DNA from: Igneacidithiobacillus sp041146875
Lineage (GTDB): Bacteria; Pseudomonadota; Gammaproteobacteria; Acidithiobacillales; Acidithiobacillaceae
Direction of reading: 5' to 3'
NCBI RefSeq assembly: GCF_041146875.1
Contig: NZ_JBFRXP010000001.1
Coordinates: 302,987-366,986 of the forward strand
Length of the DNA stretch: 64,000 bases
Made by a program: the position numbers and the translations under genes. Each line of letters starts with the position of its first letter. Position 1 is the stretch's first letter. Positions 34,502-42,544 of this stretch are shown piece by piece. A model generated the notes under the pieces. It was not told the DNA's origin, did not search any database, and worked only from the letters and a program-made list of their open reading frames with translations.

Positions 34502-35083
34502 TCAGGGCACAAAAATACGCAGAATACGGGAATTTTGTAGACTGTGGGCAAGGGCCATAAACACATGGCCAACCCAATAGGCCCAAAGCAGATTGGACAG
34601 CAGGGAATGCACATAATGGGGCGGTTGATACCAGAAGGCCGCCGGCTTCACCAAGCCTGCGCTCAGGATCAGCATGAGCATGATGACCCCGCTGATGGCC
34701 ATGGCAGTTACCACTAATATCCCCCCACCATGAACCATGCCAGGCAATCCACCGCGCAGCCCTCCCGCGGGTAATTCTCCGCGGATTACCCCCTCGATAT
34801 CCGAAAAAATCCGTGCGCCATGCACGCCCGCGTAGGGAAAAAGATGCCGCCGTAGTGCCGGATTTTTGATGATCTGCCACCAAAACAGCGTGATCACCCC
34901 AAAGGCTAGGGCGCCGAATGCCATATGGGCGACAAAGAGTCCATGCTGTAGGGGTGTGACCCCCACGCTTTTCCAGATGGCGTGCATATCCAGCTCACTG
35001 AGGAGCTGAAAGGTGATGAGTACGGCGAAGGCCGTATGCAGCCAGCGCAAGTGGCGCGGCCATTCGTGAACAGAGTTCTCCAT
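34502..35083 (-). CDS. Cytochrome b561-type membrane protein
   Basis: A 193-residue protein with four hydrophobic segments. Histidines in RWLHTAF, QHGLFVAHMAFG, MVHGGG and the final VGHVFMALAHSL segment could ligate two b haems, as in diheme b561/DUF4405-like quinol-linked cytochromes. It probably passes electrons between the quinone pool and a periplasmic or membrane acceptor, for example ferric or cupric reductase activity; that is inference. It is 95 bp downstream of the TonB-dependent receptor, with an intrinsic terminator between, so transcription may be partly independent. Confidence 0.72.
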   Translation of the reverse strand: MENSVHEWPRHLRWLHTAFAVLITFQLLSELDMHAIWKSVGVTPLQHGLFVAHMAFGALAFGVITLFWWQIIKNPALRRHLFPYAGVHGARIFSDIEGVIRGELPAGGLRGGLPGMVHGGGILVVTAMAISGVIMLMLILSAGLVKPAAFWYQPPHYVHSLLSNLLWAYWVGHVFMALAHSLQNSRILRIFVP

Positions 35084-35124
35084 AGCGATAAATATCCTTA
35101 TAGCCTGTGGTGGAAAATAACTCG

Positions 35125-35161
35125 CGAAAAAACAGAGAAGCGGACCAAGGCCCGCTTCTCT
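35125..35161 (-). terminator. Intrinsic terminator after the TonB-dependent receptor gene
   Basis: AGAGAAGCGG (35134-35143) pairs with CCGCTTCTCT (35152-35161); on the minus strand the stem is followed by GTTTTTTCG. Strong 10-bp stem and T-run. Confidence 0.8.
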
Positions 35162-35178
35162 TTCACCACCGCTGCGAC

Positions 35179-37539
35179 CTAGAAATGTGCCGAGATGCTG
35201 CCAAACACCATCAACGGGGCGCCAGGCAGGGCCAGCACCTGGCCCTGGGAGTCACCACCCAGCAAGCCACCGCTGGAGATGTAGGCGAACTCATTGTAGT
35301 GGTTATTGGTCAGGTTAAGGATGTCCAAACTGAGATCCACCCGCTTCAACAGAGGTACGGCATTGTGGGTGGGGATCTCGGTATCCATGCCCAGATTCAG
35401 TGTGCCGAAGGCGGGCATTTTTTGGGCGCTGGGGGCACCGGTATTGTTGTTGAACATGGCTTGAGCGCCGGTGTAGGTATACCAAATGCGCGGTTTCAGC
35501 AGGGCACCTGCCAGAAAGTAGCGATAGCTGAGCCCAAGGTTGAAGGTCTTGTCCGGTACGTTGGATACTGGCAGCCCATCGTAACTGGTGCCACTGGTCA
35601 CGTAGTGAGCAAAGACCGCCTTTTCAAAATTGGCGTTCATGAACAGGTGCAGGTTATACAGAATGTCATCATCCAGGGATAAATTCACACCCTGGTAAAT
35701 GGAGTCGCCATTGGCATCACCGATGTAGTTGCCATTGCTATCATACAGGGGGATGTACTGGTTGCTGTAATGGAGGTGATAGAAACTGGCGGTGAACAGG
35801 AAATGGTGCAGGAAAGCCGCATCATTGACATGGATCTTGACGCCGGCGTTGTAGTCAGCGCTCTGCTCCAGGTTATAAATGGGGGCCTTCTTCTGGTACA
35901 GCCCCCCACCGCCACCCACCTGGGGTTCCTTGTAAGCCTGGGCGTAATTGGCAAAGACCGCCAACCACGGGGTCGCACGCCAGTTGAAATCCACCGATGG
36001 CTCCACCTTGGTAAAGCTGGTGCTGGACGCCGGCAACTGCCCTTGATCATTTTTGGGGTACAGGGCATAGGCTTCCGCAAAATCGCTCTGCCCGGCTGGA
36101 GTGTACTGGGTTTGATAATTGATGAAGCGTACTCCAGGGGTAATGCTCAGAGTGTTGATGGGGGTGATTTTATCCTGGACAAAGGCAGCCAGGTCGGTCT
36201 GCTGGAAGTAATCGCTACGGTAATGGGCGTTGGGAACCGAACGGCTGCCACCGTCGGCGGGATTGTAGAAGGCATTCCGGGTGTTGTAACGACTATTGAG
36301 GAAAAATCCACCAAAACTGACGGCATTGAACGGTAACTTGGCAGTCAGATACAGCTTGTCGCCATATACCGCGTCATGGGGATTGTTGTACTCATACAGA
36401 TTGCTGGGATTGGAGAGGCCATAATTGTTGTAATGAAAATGCAGGCGGTGGCCATAACGATACCAGATCAGGTTATGCGCCGACCAGGTGGAATCCATGG
36501 CGACATTGAGCTTGCTGTACAGCAACCAGGTGCTGTTACTGTCCTGCTTGAACCACACGTCATTGGGCAGGGAGGAGTAGTATCCCGACGTTGCCTGGCT
36601 ATACAGCGGGGAAGTGGCCGTGCCATTCAGGGTCACCCCGGCGATGGGGTTCACCGGAATGGGAACTGGGCGGTAGCCGGTGCCCTTGGCCAGATAGGCG
36701 CCAACGGAGAAGTCGCCGTTGCTGAAGGTCTTGCGGGTCTTCAAGAACCACGCATAGTTGTAACTGGGATTGTTGAAACCATCAGCACTCTGACGGTAGC
36801 TGTTAGCGGAACCCGCGCCGCCAGCAAGAATAGTGGACCACCCGTCGATATTGCCCGTACGGATATTGAAAACGATGTTCTTGGAGTCGTAACTACCGTA
36901 GGTCAGCTTGATATCGGCACCTGGTTTGGCGGTCGGTTGCAGAGGAACAAAATCAATCTGTCCGCCGATATTGTTATACCAGCGATTTTCGGGATTGCCG
37001 GGGCCATAGGTAATGCCAATGCCCTGCAAAATACCGGTTTGCGGCACCTGAGGTGACTCCCACAAGCCCGTTGAGGGGTCTACCATGGGCACGCCATCAA
37101 ACACCACGGACAAGCTACCGTTATCAATCTGACCACCGGAAAACCCGCCCCAGCCTTGCTTGACGCCGTTAATACTGATGGAGGTTTTGGTAGCACCCGT
37201 AGAACCGTAACCCGATACGCCCACGCCTGGCGCGTAGGTCAGGGCCTGAGCGCTGCCCCCCAGGGGGCCAGCGGCGGCCATCTGCTCTTTATCCAGCACC
37301 TTTATGGATTGCCCAGACGCGAAGTTGTGCTTGTGGGTAAGGGATTTGGCTTGCTTGCTGCCGAGATAATTAGTGCCCGTGGCGTTGGCGTTGACCTCGC
37401 CTACCGAAACGGCGGCGGATTGGGTGGGGGCCGTAACGGCGGCATCCGCATGCGCAGCCAGCAGAACGCCCGCAGCACATAGCGCTAGGCGCAGGGGGAG
37501 CTTGCGCAGGCGCAAGGATTGAGGGACAAATTGAGTCAT
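35179..37539 (-). CDS. TonB-dependent outer membrane receptor
   Basis: A 786-residue receptor. Signal peptide about 1-33 (LPLRLALCAAGVLLAAHADA), plug domain about 70-200 with LTYAPGVGVSGYGSTGATKT and a SISINGVKQGWGG segment, then a 22-strand-type barrel rich in Tyr and Asn and ending in the typical aromatic VFGSISAHF. AVSVGEVNA near residue 43 could be the TonB box. ATG 37537-37539 (MTQFVPQ) has AGGAAGAAG upstream. The promoter carries six PhoB-type half-sites and an exbB-exbD-tonB operon with the same type of promoter is nearby, so the ligand is more likely a phosphorus compound (nucleotides, phosphoesters) than a siderophore; this is inference. Confidence 0.88.
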   Translation of the reverse strand: MTQFVPQSLRLRKLPLRLALCAAGVLLAAHADAAVTAPTQSAAVSVGEVNANATGTNYLGSKQAKSLTHKHNFASGQSIKVLDKEQMAAAGPLGGSAQALTYAPGVGVSGYGSTGATKTSISINGVKQGWGGFSGGQIDNGSLSVVFDGVPMVDPSTGLWESPQVPQTGILQGIGITYGPGNPENRWYNNIGGQIDFVPLQPTAKPGADIKLTYGSYDSKNIVFNIRTGNIDGWSTILAGGAGSANSYRQSADGFNNPSYNYAWFLKTRKTFSNGDFSVGAYLAKGTGYRPVPIPVNPIAGVTLNGTATSPLYSQATSGYYSSLPNDVWFKQDSNSTWLLYSKLNVAMDSTWSAHNLIWYRYGHRLHFHYNNYGLSNPSNLYEYNNPHDAVYGDKLYLTAKLPFNAVSFGGFFLNSRYNTRNAFYNPADGGSRSVPNAHYRSDYFQQTDLAAFVQDKITPINTLSITPGVRFINYQTQYTPAGQSDFAEAYALYPKNDQGQLPASSTSFTKVEPSVDFNWRATPWLAVFANYAQAYKEPQVGGGGGLYQKKAPIYNLEQSADYNAGVKIHVNDAAFLHHFLFTASFYHLHYSNQYIPLYDSNGNYIGDANGDSIYQGVNLSLDDDILYNLHLFMNANFEKAVFAHYVTSGTSYDGLPVSNVPDKTFNLGLSYRYFLAGALLKPRIWYTYTGAQAMFNNNTGAPSAQKMPAFGTLNLGMDTEIPTHNAVPLLKRVDLSLDILNLTNNHYNEFAYISSGGLLGGDSQGQVLALPGAPLMVFGSISAHF

Positions 37540-37652
37540 GAGCACTTCTTCCTTTCGTAGCATTATGGATCGCGGATTTCCAACGATGCGCCAAACTCTG
37601 GGCATGTTGTAAAGTTGACCTTTGTCGTTACCCTCAAGCAACAACGGGTCAA

Positions 37653-37731
37653 ATCCTAGCAAAGGAATGTGACAGTATGATGAACTTTATGTGACATTTT
37701 TATACATAAATTATGCCAATTTTATGACAAA
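37653..37731 (-). promoter_or_regulatory. PhoB-type promoter of the TonB-dependent receptor, six half-sites
   Basis: TGACA-like cores on the plus strand begin at 37670, 37681, 37692, 37703, 37714 and 37725 (TGACA, TGAAC, TGACA, TACAT, TGCCA, TGACA), each exactly 11 bp apart. On the minus strand the last 7-mer, CTGTCAC, is followed by 10 bp and then TAGGAT (37653-37658) as -10. This is the E. coli Pho-box geometry. Confidence 0.8.
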
Positions 37732-37793
37732 CTGAAAGGACCTATCCCACTTTTGGTAGCCAAGCCAGGGCAAATCACAGCCCCCAGAATCGC

Positions 37794-37892
37794 AATGCCT
37801 TCGCGGGCGCAATACGCCTTGATAGATAGCCCAGATGCCTGGTAACCATCTATCCGCTGACGCCACATCACCCGCTTTCCTTCCTTCGTCAT
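37794..37892 (-). pseudogene. IS66-family OrfA (TnpA) N-terminal remnant
   Basis: An ATG-started frame reads WRQRIDGYQASGLSIKAYCA, the conserved N-terminal segment of IS66 accessory protein TnpA (W...I..W..SGLS...YC...G). Homology ends after about 33 codons and the frame runs on to a TAA at 37722 inside the Pho-box array. The rest of the 37540-37984 interval holds the receptor leader and no other gene. Confidence 0.6.
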
Positions 37893-37984
37893 CCTCATTC
37901 CTCCGTGCTCAACGAAGGTCAGAATCGGATAGGCGACCGAGAATGACGAGGGGGCAGACGATCATCTTAAGACGCGAGAAACCG

Positions 37985-38341
37985 TTATTTTTTCGCGGCC
38001 TCAGATACACAAATCCCAGAAATTTTTGTCGAAGCACCGCCAGCAATTGCAAGACCAAAAGAAATCATGCATGCAATAGCTTCATGCTGCTTATGATGAA
38101 TTTGCGGAACAAAAAGCAACAGGACAGCACAGACCATCAATATAACACCGGCGACAACCACTTTCCCTCCACCAATTTTATTCACATTGTACCAGGATTC
38201 TTCTGATTCATAAGCTTTTGCTATTCTTATTCCATAAAAACCATTTGGCGGAATCTTCATGAAGAACAGAGGTAGGCCAATAAAAATAAATATCAAACCG
38301 CTCATAAAAATAACTAACGACAAAGCAAAGTTATGCAACAT
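37985..38341 (-). CDS. SdpI-family small membrane protein
   Basis: A 118-residue protein with three hydrophobic segments and the motif MKIPPNGFYGIRIAKAYESE then WYNVNKIGG, which matches the SdpI/YhfL-type pattern (IPPN.WYG.R......WY..N...G). SdpI of Bacillus is an immunity protein against a killing peptide; other members have unknown roles. ATG 38339-38341 has GAGGT 6 bp upstream. AT-rich codon use compared with neighbours suggests acquisition. Confidence 0.7.
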   Translation of the reverse strand: MLHNFALSLVIFMSGLIFIFIGLPLFFMKIPPNGFYGIRIAKAYESEESWYNVNKIGGGKVVVAGVILMVCAVLLLFVPQIHHKQHEAIACMISFGLAIAGGASTKISGICVSEAAKK

Positions 38342-38425
38342 AATGCACCTCACGATTTCCAGATGATTGTTCAGAATGGAGATAATAAATCATTTAACTT
38401 TTAGCGCAACCGGTTCCTCGCTGCT

Positions 38426-40639
38426 TCAATGCCACATAGCCAGCAAAAACCCCCCACCATTCCATAGCCCGTGCAGGAGCATGCCGGGCCAGAGGGAGCG
38501 ATAACGGATGCGGATCCAGATCAGGGCCACGGCCAGCAGGGCGATCAGGATCAGGGCGGGGGGATAGTGCAGTTGGGCAATTTTGCTGGGGGCGTGGGCC
38601 AGAACAAAGAGCAAGGTAACAATTGATGCTGACCAGAGCACCGACAGGCGCTGGCGCAGCCCGGCAAATAGCGCCCCACGGAAGAGGATTTCCTCGGTAA
38701 ATGGGGCGCCAATTAGCATCAAAAAAATCACCAGATAACGCAGCACGCCCCCCATCTGTAGGCCGTCAAACAGGCCCAAGTCCTTGGGACTGAGGTGCTT
38801 GGGTGGGGGAAACAGCTGAAACAACAGATGCGCCACGACCAACATACCCAACACCGTCAGCACCGCAACGCCATAACCCTGCCAAGACTGGGCACGACAC
38901 CAAGCCAGGCCGGTATCGGCACTCCGTCGCCAAGTCTCTATAGGGATTCGGCGCCAGAGATACCAGAGGCAGAGCAGTGCAGCGCCGGCATAGGCCAATA
39001 GCTCTACCCAGGCCAGCAGTTCTGGGCTGACATGGCGAATACTGGCCTGCACCGCCGCAGTGGAAAGCCTTTGGTGGAGATGTGCCGCCACAAATCCGGC
39101 GCGGATGCCCAACCAGAAACCCCGCATCAGCATGAAGCCAGCAGCAAGCAAAGTCTGCCCCGCGATAAAGGCAACGATCAAAAGGATTGCGCTCCAAGGC
39201 CCCCATACCCGTTGCGTAGCCACGGGGTCTGGGCGGACTGGGCGGAGAAGACCCGGCAATCGCATCCGCAGGCTAGGGAAGGCCGGATTGCTGGTCCCCC
39301 AATCACTGTGGCGCAAACGCCGCTCCGCCAAGGCAAAGGCGGCGACAATAGGCAAGATCGCCAGGAGGACGTGCAGCGCATAGAGGCGCAACTGAAAGGG
39401 GACATCTATGAGGTGGTGGTAGAACCAGTAATGGGTGCTCCCCCCCAGAAAGAAGACACTAGCTGCCAAGGAAAGCAAGCCGAACAAGGCAGCAGTTCCA
39501 TCCCGCAAGCCCAGGCCATAAGCCGCCAGGGGGATCCACGCCGCCACCTGAAACATGAGCCAGAGCAAAAACAGAATCAAGACGATCGGCAAGGCTGTAT
39601 AGCCCAATAACATCAGGGCAACGCCTGGCCATGGAAGTATTGCCAGCGCCAGCGCGGCACAGTGGCGGCTGTAACGCCATAGCATCTGCCGACTGATCGC
39701 TCGACGATTACCCCCGGCGCTCCCCGTCAGCGCCAGGTAAGCCCAGTCGAAAGGCCGCATACTGACCCACATCCCCATGGCCATGGCCGGGATCAGCCAA
39801 ACCCCCAGGAGCCAGGGAACCATCACTTGCAGATGCTTCGGATCTTGGGATGTGGATAGGATATTCATGACCGTCATACCGATTGGGAACAAGGGCAATA
39901 GCAGCAGCGCAGCCGGCACGCCCAGGGGCGAGGCACCGCTGCGCAAGATAGGACTAGTGCTCCATTGCCCGGGCATCCAGTTCCAAAAGCGTCGCATCCC
40001 GGCAAACCACTGGGGTGCACTCAGGCGCCAGGAGCGCCTTGCTCGTTGCTGCCAGAGGTCACGCCACTCCGCCGGAGACCGTGTCATAACCACAAATATT
40101 AGGGCGAGCAAGAGCAGCGCACTGGGGACCGCTACAAACGCCGGGGCAAAGGCGAAACGGTGGTTGATCGCCGGAACAAAAATGATTGGATACGCCAGCA
40201 AGTACACGGGTAGGATTTTGTTGGACCACCTACGATTCTCTAGGCTTACCCGAGGGGTCAAAAGCCCCATAACGACACCGAAAAAAGCCAGGTACGACGT
40301 CAGCAATAGTGTACCGGGCCAATCCGCTCCGGTATCCCCCACAATCGCCCCACCCCACAACAGTATTAGCAGCAGGAGAAAGGCAAACATCCCATACAAC
40401 CCGCGCATGAATGCCGGCACCAGACGTAGCAGATTCTCCGCACGCAGTCGCCAGTAAGCCACTAGCAATCCAGCAACCATCAACAGAAGAAGGGCTTCCG
40501 CTCCGGAACCCATATGGGTGGCTGCCCTTGGCGTGGAAACAACGAGGGTACTAATACCGGCAAAGCCCAGCAATCCCAGACTGAGCATAACATTGTCCCG
40601 CAATAAAAAACGGGGATGTAGACAACGCCAAATAGCCAT
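38426..40639 (-). CDS. ABC-2 type permease fused to CPBP intramembrane metalloprotease
   Basis: A 737-residue, highly hydrophobic protein with about 16-18 membrane segments. The C-terminal ~200 residues are a CPBP (CAAX protease/bacteriocin-processing) domain with its three motifs: EEILFRGALF (EExxxR), a conserved His in LAHAPSK, and HGLWNGGG (HxxxN). The N-terminal ~500 residues resemble ABC-2 permease-like membrane parts. ATG 40637-40639 overlaps the ATPase stop (TAATG), so the two make one transporter. Similar ABC-permease/CPBP fusions are known as an annotation class, with unknown substrate. The operon starts with a PhoB-type promoter. Confidence 0.75.
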   Translation of the reverse strand: MAIWRCLHPRFLLRDNVMLSLGLLGFAGISTLVVSTPRAATHMGSGAEALLLLMVAGLLVAYWRLRAENLLRLVPAFMRGLYGMFAFLLLLILLWGGAIVGDTGADWPGTLLLTSYLAFFGVVMGLLTPRVSLENRRWSNKILPVYLLAYPIIFVPAINHRFAFAPAFVAVPSALLLLALIFVVMTRSPAEWRDLWQQRARRSWRLSAPQWFAGMRRFWNWMPGQWSTSPILRSGASPLGVPAALLLLPLFPIGMTVMNILSTSQDPKHLQVMVPWLLGVWLIPAMAMGMWVSMRPFDWAYLALTGSAGGNRRAISRQMLWRYSRHCAALALAILPWPGVALMLLGYTALPIVLILFLLWLMFQVAAWIPLAAYGLGLRDGTAALFGLLSLAASVFFLGGSTHYWFYHHLIDVPFQLRLYALHVLLAILPIVAAFALAERRLRHSDWGTSNPAFPSLRMRLPGLLRPVRPDPVATQRVWGPWSAILLIVAFIAGQTLLAAGFMLMRGFWLGIRAGFVAAHLHQRLSTAAVQASIRHVSPELLAWVELLAYAGAALLCLWYLWRRIPIETWRRSADTGLAWCRAQSWQGYGVAVLTVLGMLVVAHLLFQLFPPPKHLSPKDLGLFDGLQMGGVLRYLVIFLMLIGAPFTEEILFRGALFAGLRQRLSVLWSASIVTLLFVLAHAPSKIAQLHYPPALILIALLAVALIWIRIRYRSLWPGMLLHGLWNGGGFLLAMWH

Positions 40640-41352
40640 TATCGCTCCCCCTCTATCCGCTGGAGGAGGCGATCCTCTGCTGCGCCGGTGGGTAGATCCC
40701 CCTGCCTCCAAGCATCCACCACTTGGCCCTGCTTCAGCACCAGATACCGACTACTGATCCGCTCCAGATCGGAAACGATGTGGGAAGACAGCAAAACGGC
40801 GGCCTCCCTCTCCTGCACATGCCCCGCAAGGAGGGTGAGGAAATCCCGCCGCGCCTGGGGGTCCAGTTGCGAAACTGGCTCATCCAAAAGCAGGACGCGT
40901 GGCCGATGACGCAGCGCCAGAACAATGGCCAGGCGCTGCCGCTGTCCCCCGGACAACTCACGCACCCGCTTTTTCTGATCGAGATCAGCCCAGTCTTCAA
41001 GGGTCGCCCAGGAGCGGCGCTCGGCAGGGTAAAAGCTCGCAATGAATTCCAGCAATTCCGCAACCCGCAGATAGGGAAAACCGTTGAAATCCTGGGGGAC
41101 AAAGCCCGTATCCTGCCGGGCCTGGGTACTGAGTTGGGGTAGCGCCTCGCCAAAGAGGCAAACATTGCCCTGGTCGACCAAGAGCAAGCCCACCAAACAG
41201 GACAACAGGGTACTCTTCCCCGCCCCATTGGGCCCAAGTAAGGCCACGATCTCACCGGCTTGCAACTGTGCAGATACTTCCTGAAGAGCTACCTGGGTGC
41301 CGTAGCGCTTGCTTACGAGTGAACAGGACAATAATTCCTGGGAAATTTCCAT
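40639..41352 (-). CDS. ABC transporter ATP-binding protein
   Basis: A 237-residue nucleotide-binding subunit: Walker A LLGPNGAGKSTLL, Q-loop FVPQDF, signature LSGGQRQRLA, Walker B RVLLLDEP and the H-loop LLSSHIVSDLERI. This is the NatA/CcmA-like class that pairs with ABC-2 permeases for export. ATG 41350-41352 (MEISQEL) is chosen; a TTG at 41394 with AGAAG before it is an alternative that would lengthen the protein by 14 residues. Coupled to the permease/CPBP gene. Confidence 0.88.
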   Translation of the reverse strand: MEISQELLSCSLVSKRYGTQVALQEVSAQLQAGEIVALLGPNGAGKSTLLSCLVGLLLVDQGNVCLFGEALPQLSTQARQDTGFVPQDFNGFPYLRVAELLEFIASFYPAERRSWATLEDWADLDQKKRVRELSGGQRQRLAIVLALRHRPRVLLLDEPVSQLDPQARRDFLTLLAGHVQEREAAVLLSSHIVSDLERISSRYLVLKQGQVVDAWRQGDLPTGAAEDRLLQRIEGER

Positions 41353-41412
41353 AATGGTTGAAACGTTACAATAGTGAACCGTGTAAGAAGCCAAGCTTCT
41401 TCTGATCTGAAC

Positions 41413-41491
41413 ACGGTAGCACGTGAATGTTACAGCATTGTGAATCTTTGATGACGATTTTGCGTCACGCCGATGAAAAAATTATGACATT
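41413..41491 (-). promoter_or_regulatory. PhoB-type promoter of the ABC/CPBP operon
   Basis: Plus-strand cores at 41430 (TTACA), 41441 (TGAAT), 41452 (TGACG), 41474 (TGAAA) and 41485 (TGACA) keep an 11-bp register; the position at 41463 is degenerate. The minus-strand 7-mer CTGTAAC is followed by 10 bp and the -10 TACCGT (41413-41418). Confidence 0.7.
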
Positions 41492-41617
41492 TATACTGCC
41501 GGACCGCGCATCCGCCTGAGAATTACCGCGTGACATCTCGCTGTCCTCATGGCGTGCTCCGGCAGGACAAATGGCCGGGCTGAGAGGAAGTATACTGAGC
41601 ACAATTGTCCGCAGACA

Positions 41618-42070
41618 TCAAATGGCTAGAACCGGCGCCGCATTGGCCGGATCGGTCTTGCTCATCTGCCCGTTTTCCACGTGCCCCGCCAGGCGCCAGC
41701 TGTGGGTTTTGTCCTGCACCTCAAGGTCATACCAGTCATCGCTGGAGCCCAAGGCATAGTCCACGGTCTTGTGTTCCTGGGGACGCAGGGACAGGGCGCG
41801 GGCCTCGATGCCGTAGCTCTTATCCACCACGCGCACCTCCAGAACCGTAGCTCCGCCATTGCGCAGATGTAGACGCAAACCGCCATCGGGCAGGTATTGC
41901 TCCCGTACCAACAAGGCCGTGGCGCCTTTGCCCCGAAGCTTGCGGATAAAGCCATTGGGTCCGTACACGGTCATGGCAGCGGGCACATCCGTGGGCCACG
42001 GGAGATGATCTTCCAGCCGATGGCCCGCGCCCACTATACACTCCCCTGGACGGAAAGCTGCTACATGCGC
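41618..42070 (-). pseudogene. Phospholipase C C-terminal domain fragment
   Basis: Open frame of ~150 codons reading VYGPNGFIRKLRG, then a beta-rich domain (LLVREQYLPDGGLRLHLRNG, VDKSYG, WYDLEV) characteristic of the C-terminal domain of bacterial (Tat-exported) phospholipases C. A stop lies immediately upstream at about 42071 and no catalytic domain is attached. It may be the detached tail of the phosphoesterase at 42545-44116, which lacks this domain, separated by the mazF segment; that is inference. Confidence 0.6.
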
Positions 42071-42121
42071 TGATCAATCTTCGCCACCAGTCGGCGAATT
42101 GTAGCTATGGGCATTGAGCCT

Positions 42122-42448
42122 TCACTCAAAGAGTGTGGCGACCTTCGCCAACACTTCATCCAGGAGGGCTGCTGGCAGCGTGTCCACCTTTCGGGCATGG
42201 CGGGCGGCCAGATCAATCACACGCGGCTGGTCACAACGCACGACGCCGGTCGTTTTGATGCCGGTGATGGGTACCGCGAAGCCCAGACGGCGTGCAAACT
42301 CGCCGCCGTTGGTGATGGGCAGGATCACCGGAAATTGGGTGGTGTCGTTGAACTCAGCGGGCGACACGACCAGGACGGGACGGCTACCACTCTGCTCATG
42401 CCCGGCGATCGGATCGAGCGACACCAGGTAAATGTCGCCTCGCTTCAC
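42122..42448 (-). CDS. MazF/PemK-type endoribonuclease toxin
   Basis: A 108-residue toxin: VKRGDIYLVSLDPIAGHEQ and GSRPVLVVSPAEFND are the N-terminal MazF motifs, followed by VPITG, then DQPRVIDLAAR. It cleaves mRNA at short sequences in this family (ChpB/PemK branch). The GTG start at 42446-42448 overlaps the TGA of an upstream antitoxin fragment in the normal antitoxin-toxin arrangement. Because that antitoxin has lost its N-terminal half, the toxin may be orphaned or silent. Confidence 0.82.
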   Translation of the reverse strand: MKRGDIYLVSLDPIAGHEQSGSRPVLVVSPAEFNDTTQFPVILPITNGGEFARRLGFAVPITGIKTTGVVRCDQPRVIDLAARHARKVDTLPAALLDEVLAKVATLFE

Positions 42449-42543
42449 AGCAGCTCGGCACCCACGGCCGGCGCATCGACCCATTCGCGCTCATCAATGG
42501 GCTGCGGCTGCGAATAGTCCGACTCGGCCAGCAATTCGGAAAA
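42445..42543 (-). pseudogene. MazE/PemI-like antitoxin, C-terminal remnant
   Basis: The 33 codons before mazF read SELLAESDYSQ then REWVDAPAVGAELL, the toxin-binding tail of ChpS/PemI antitoxins. The frame then enters the 3' end of the phosphoesterase gene, and the SpoVT/AbrB DNA-binding half is gone. Confidence 0.6.
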
Positions 42544-42544
42544 A

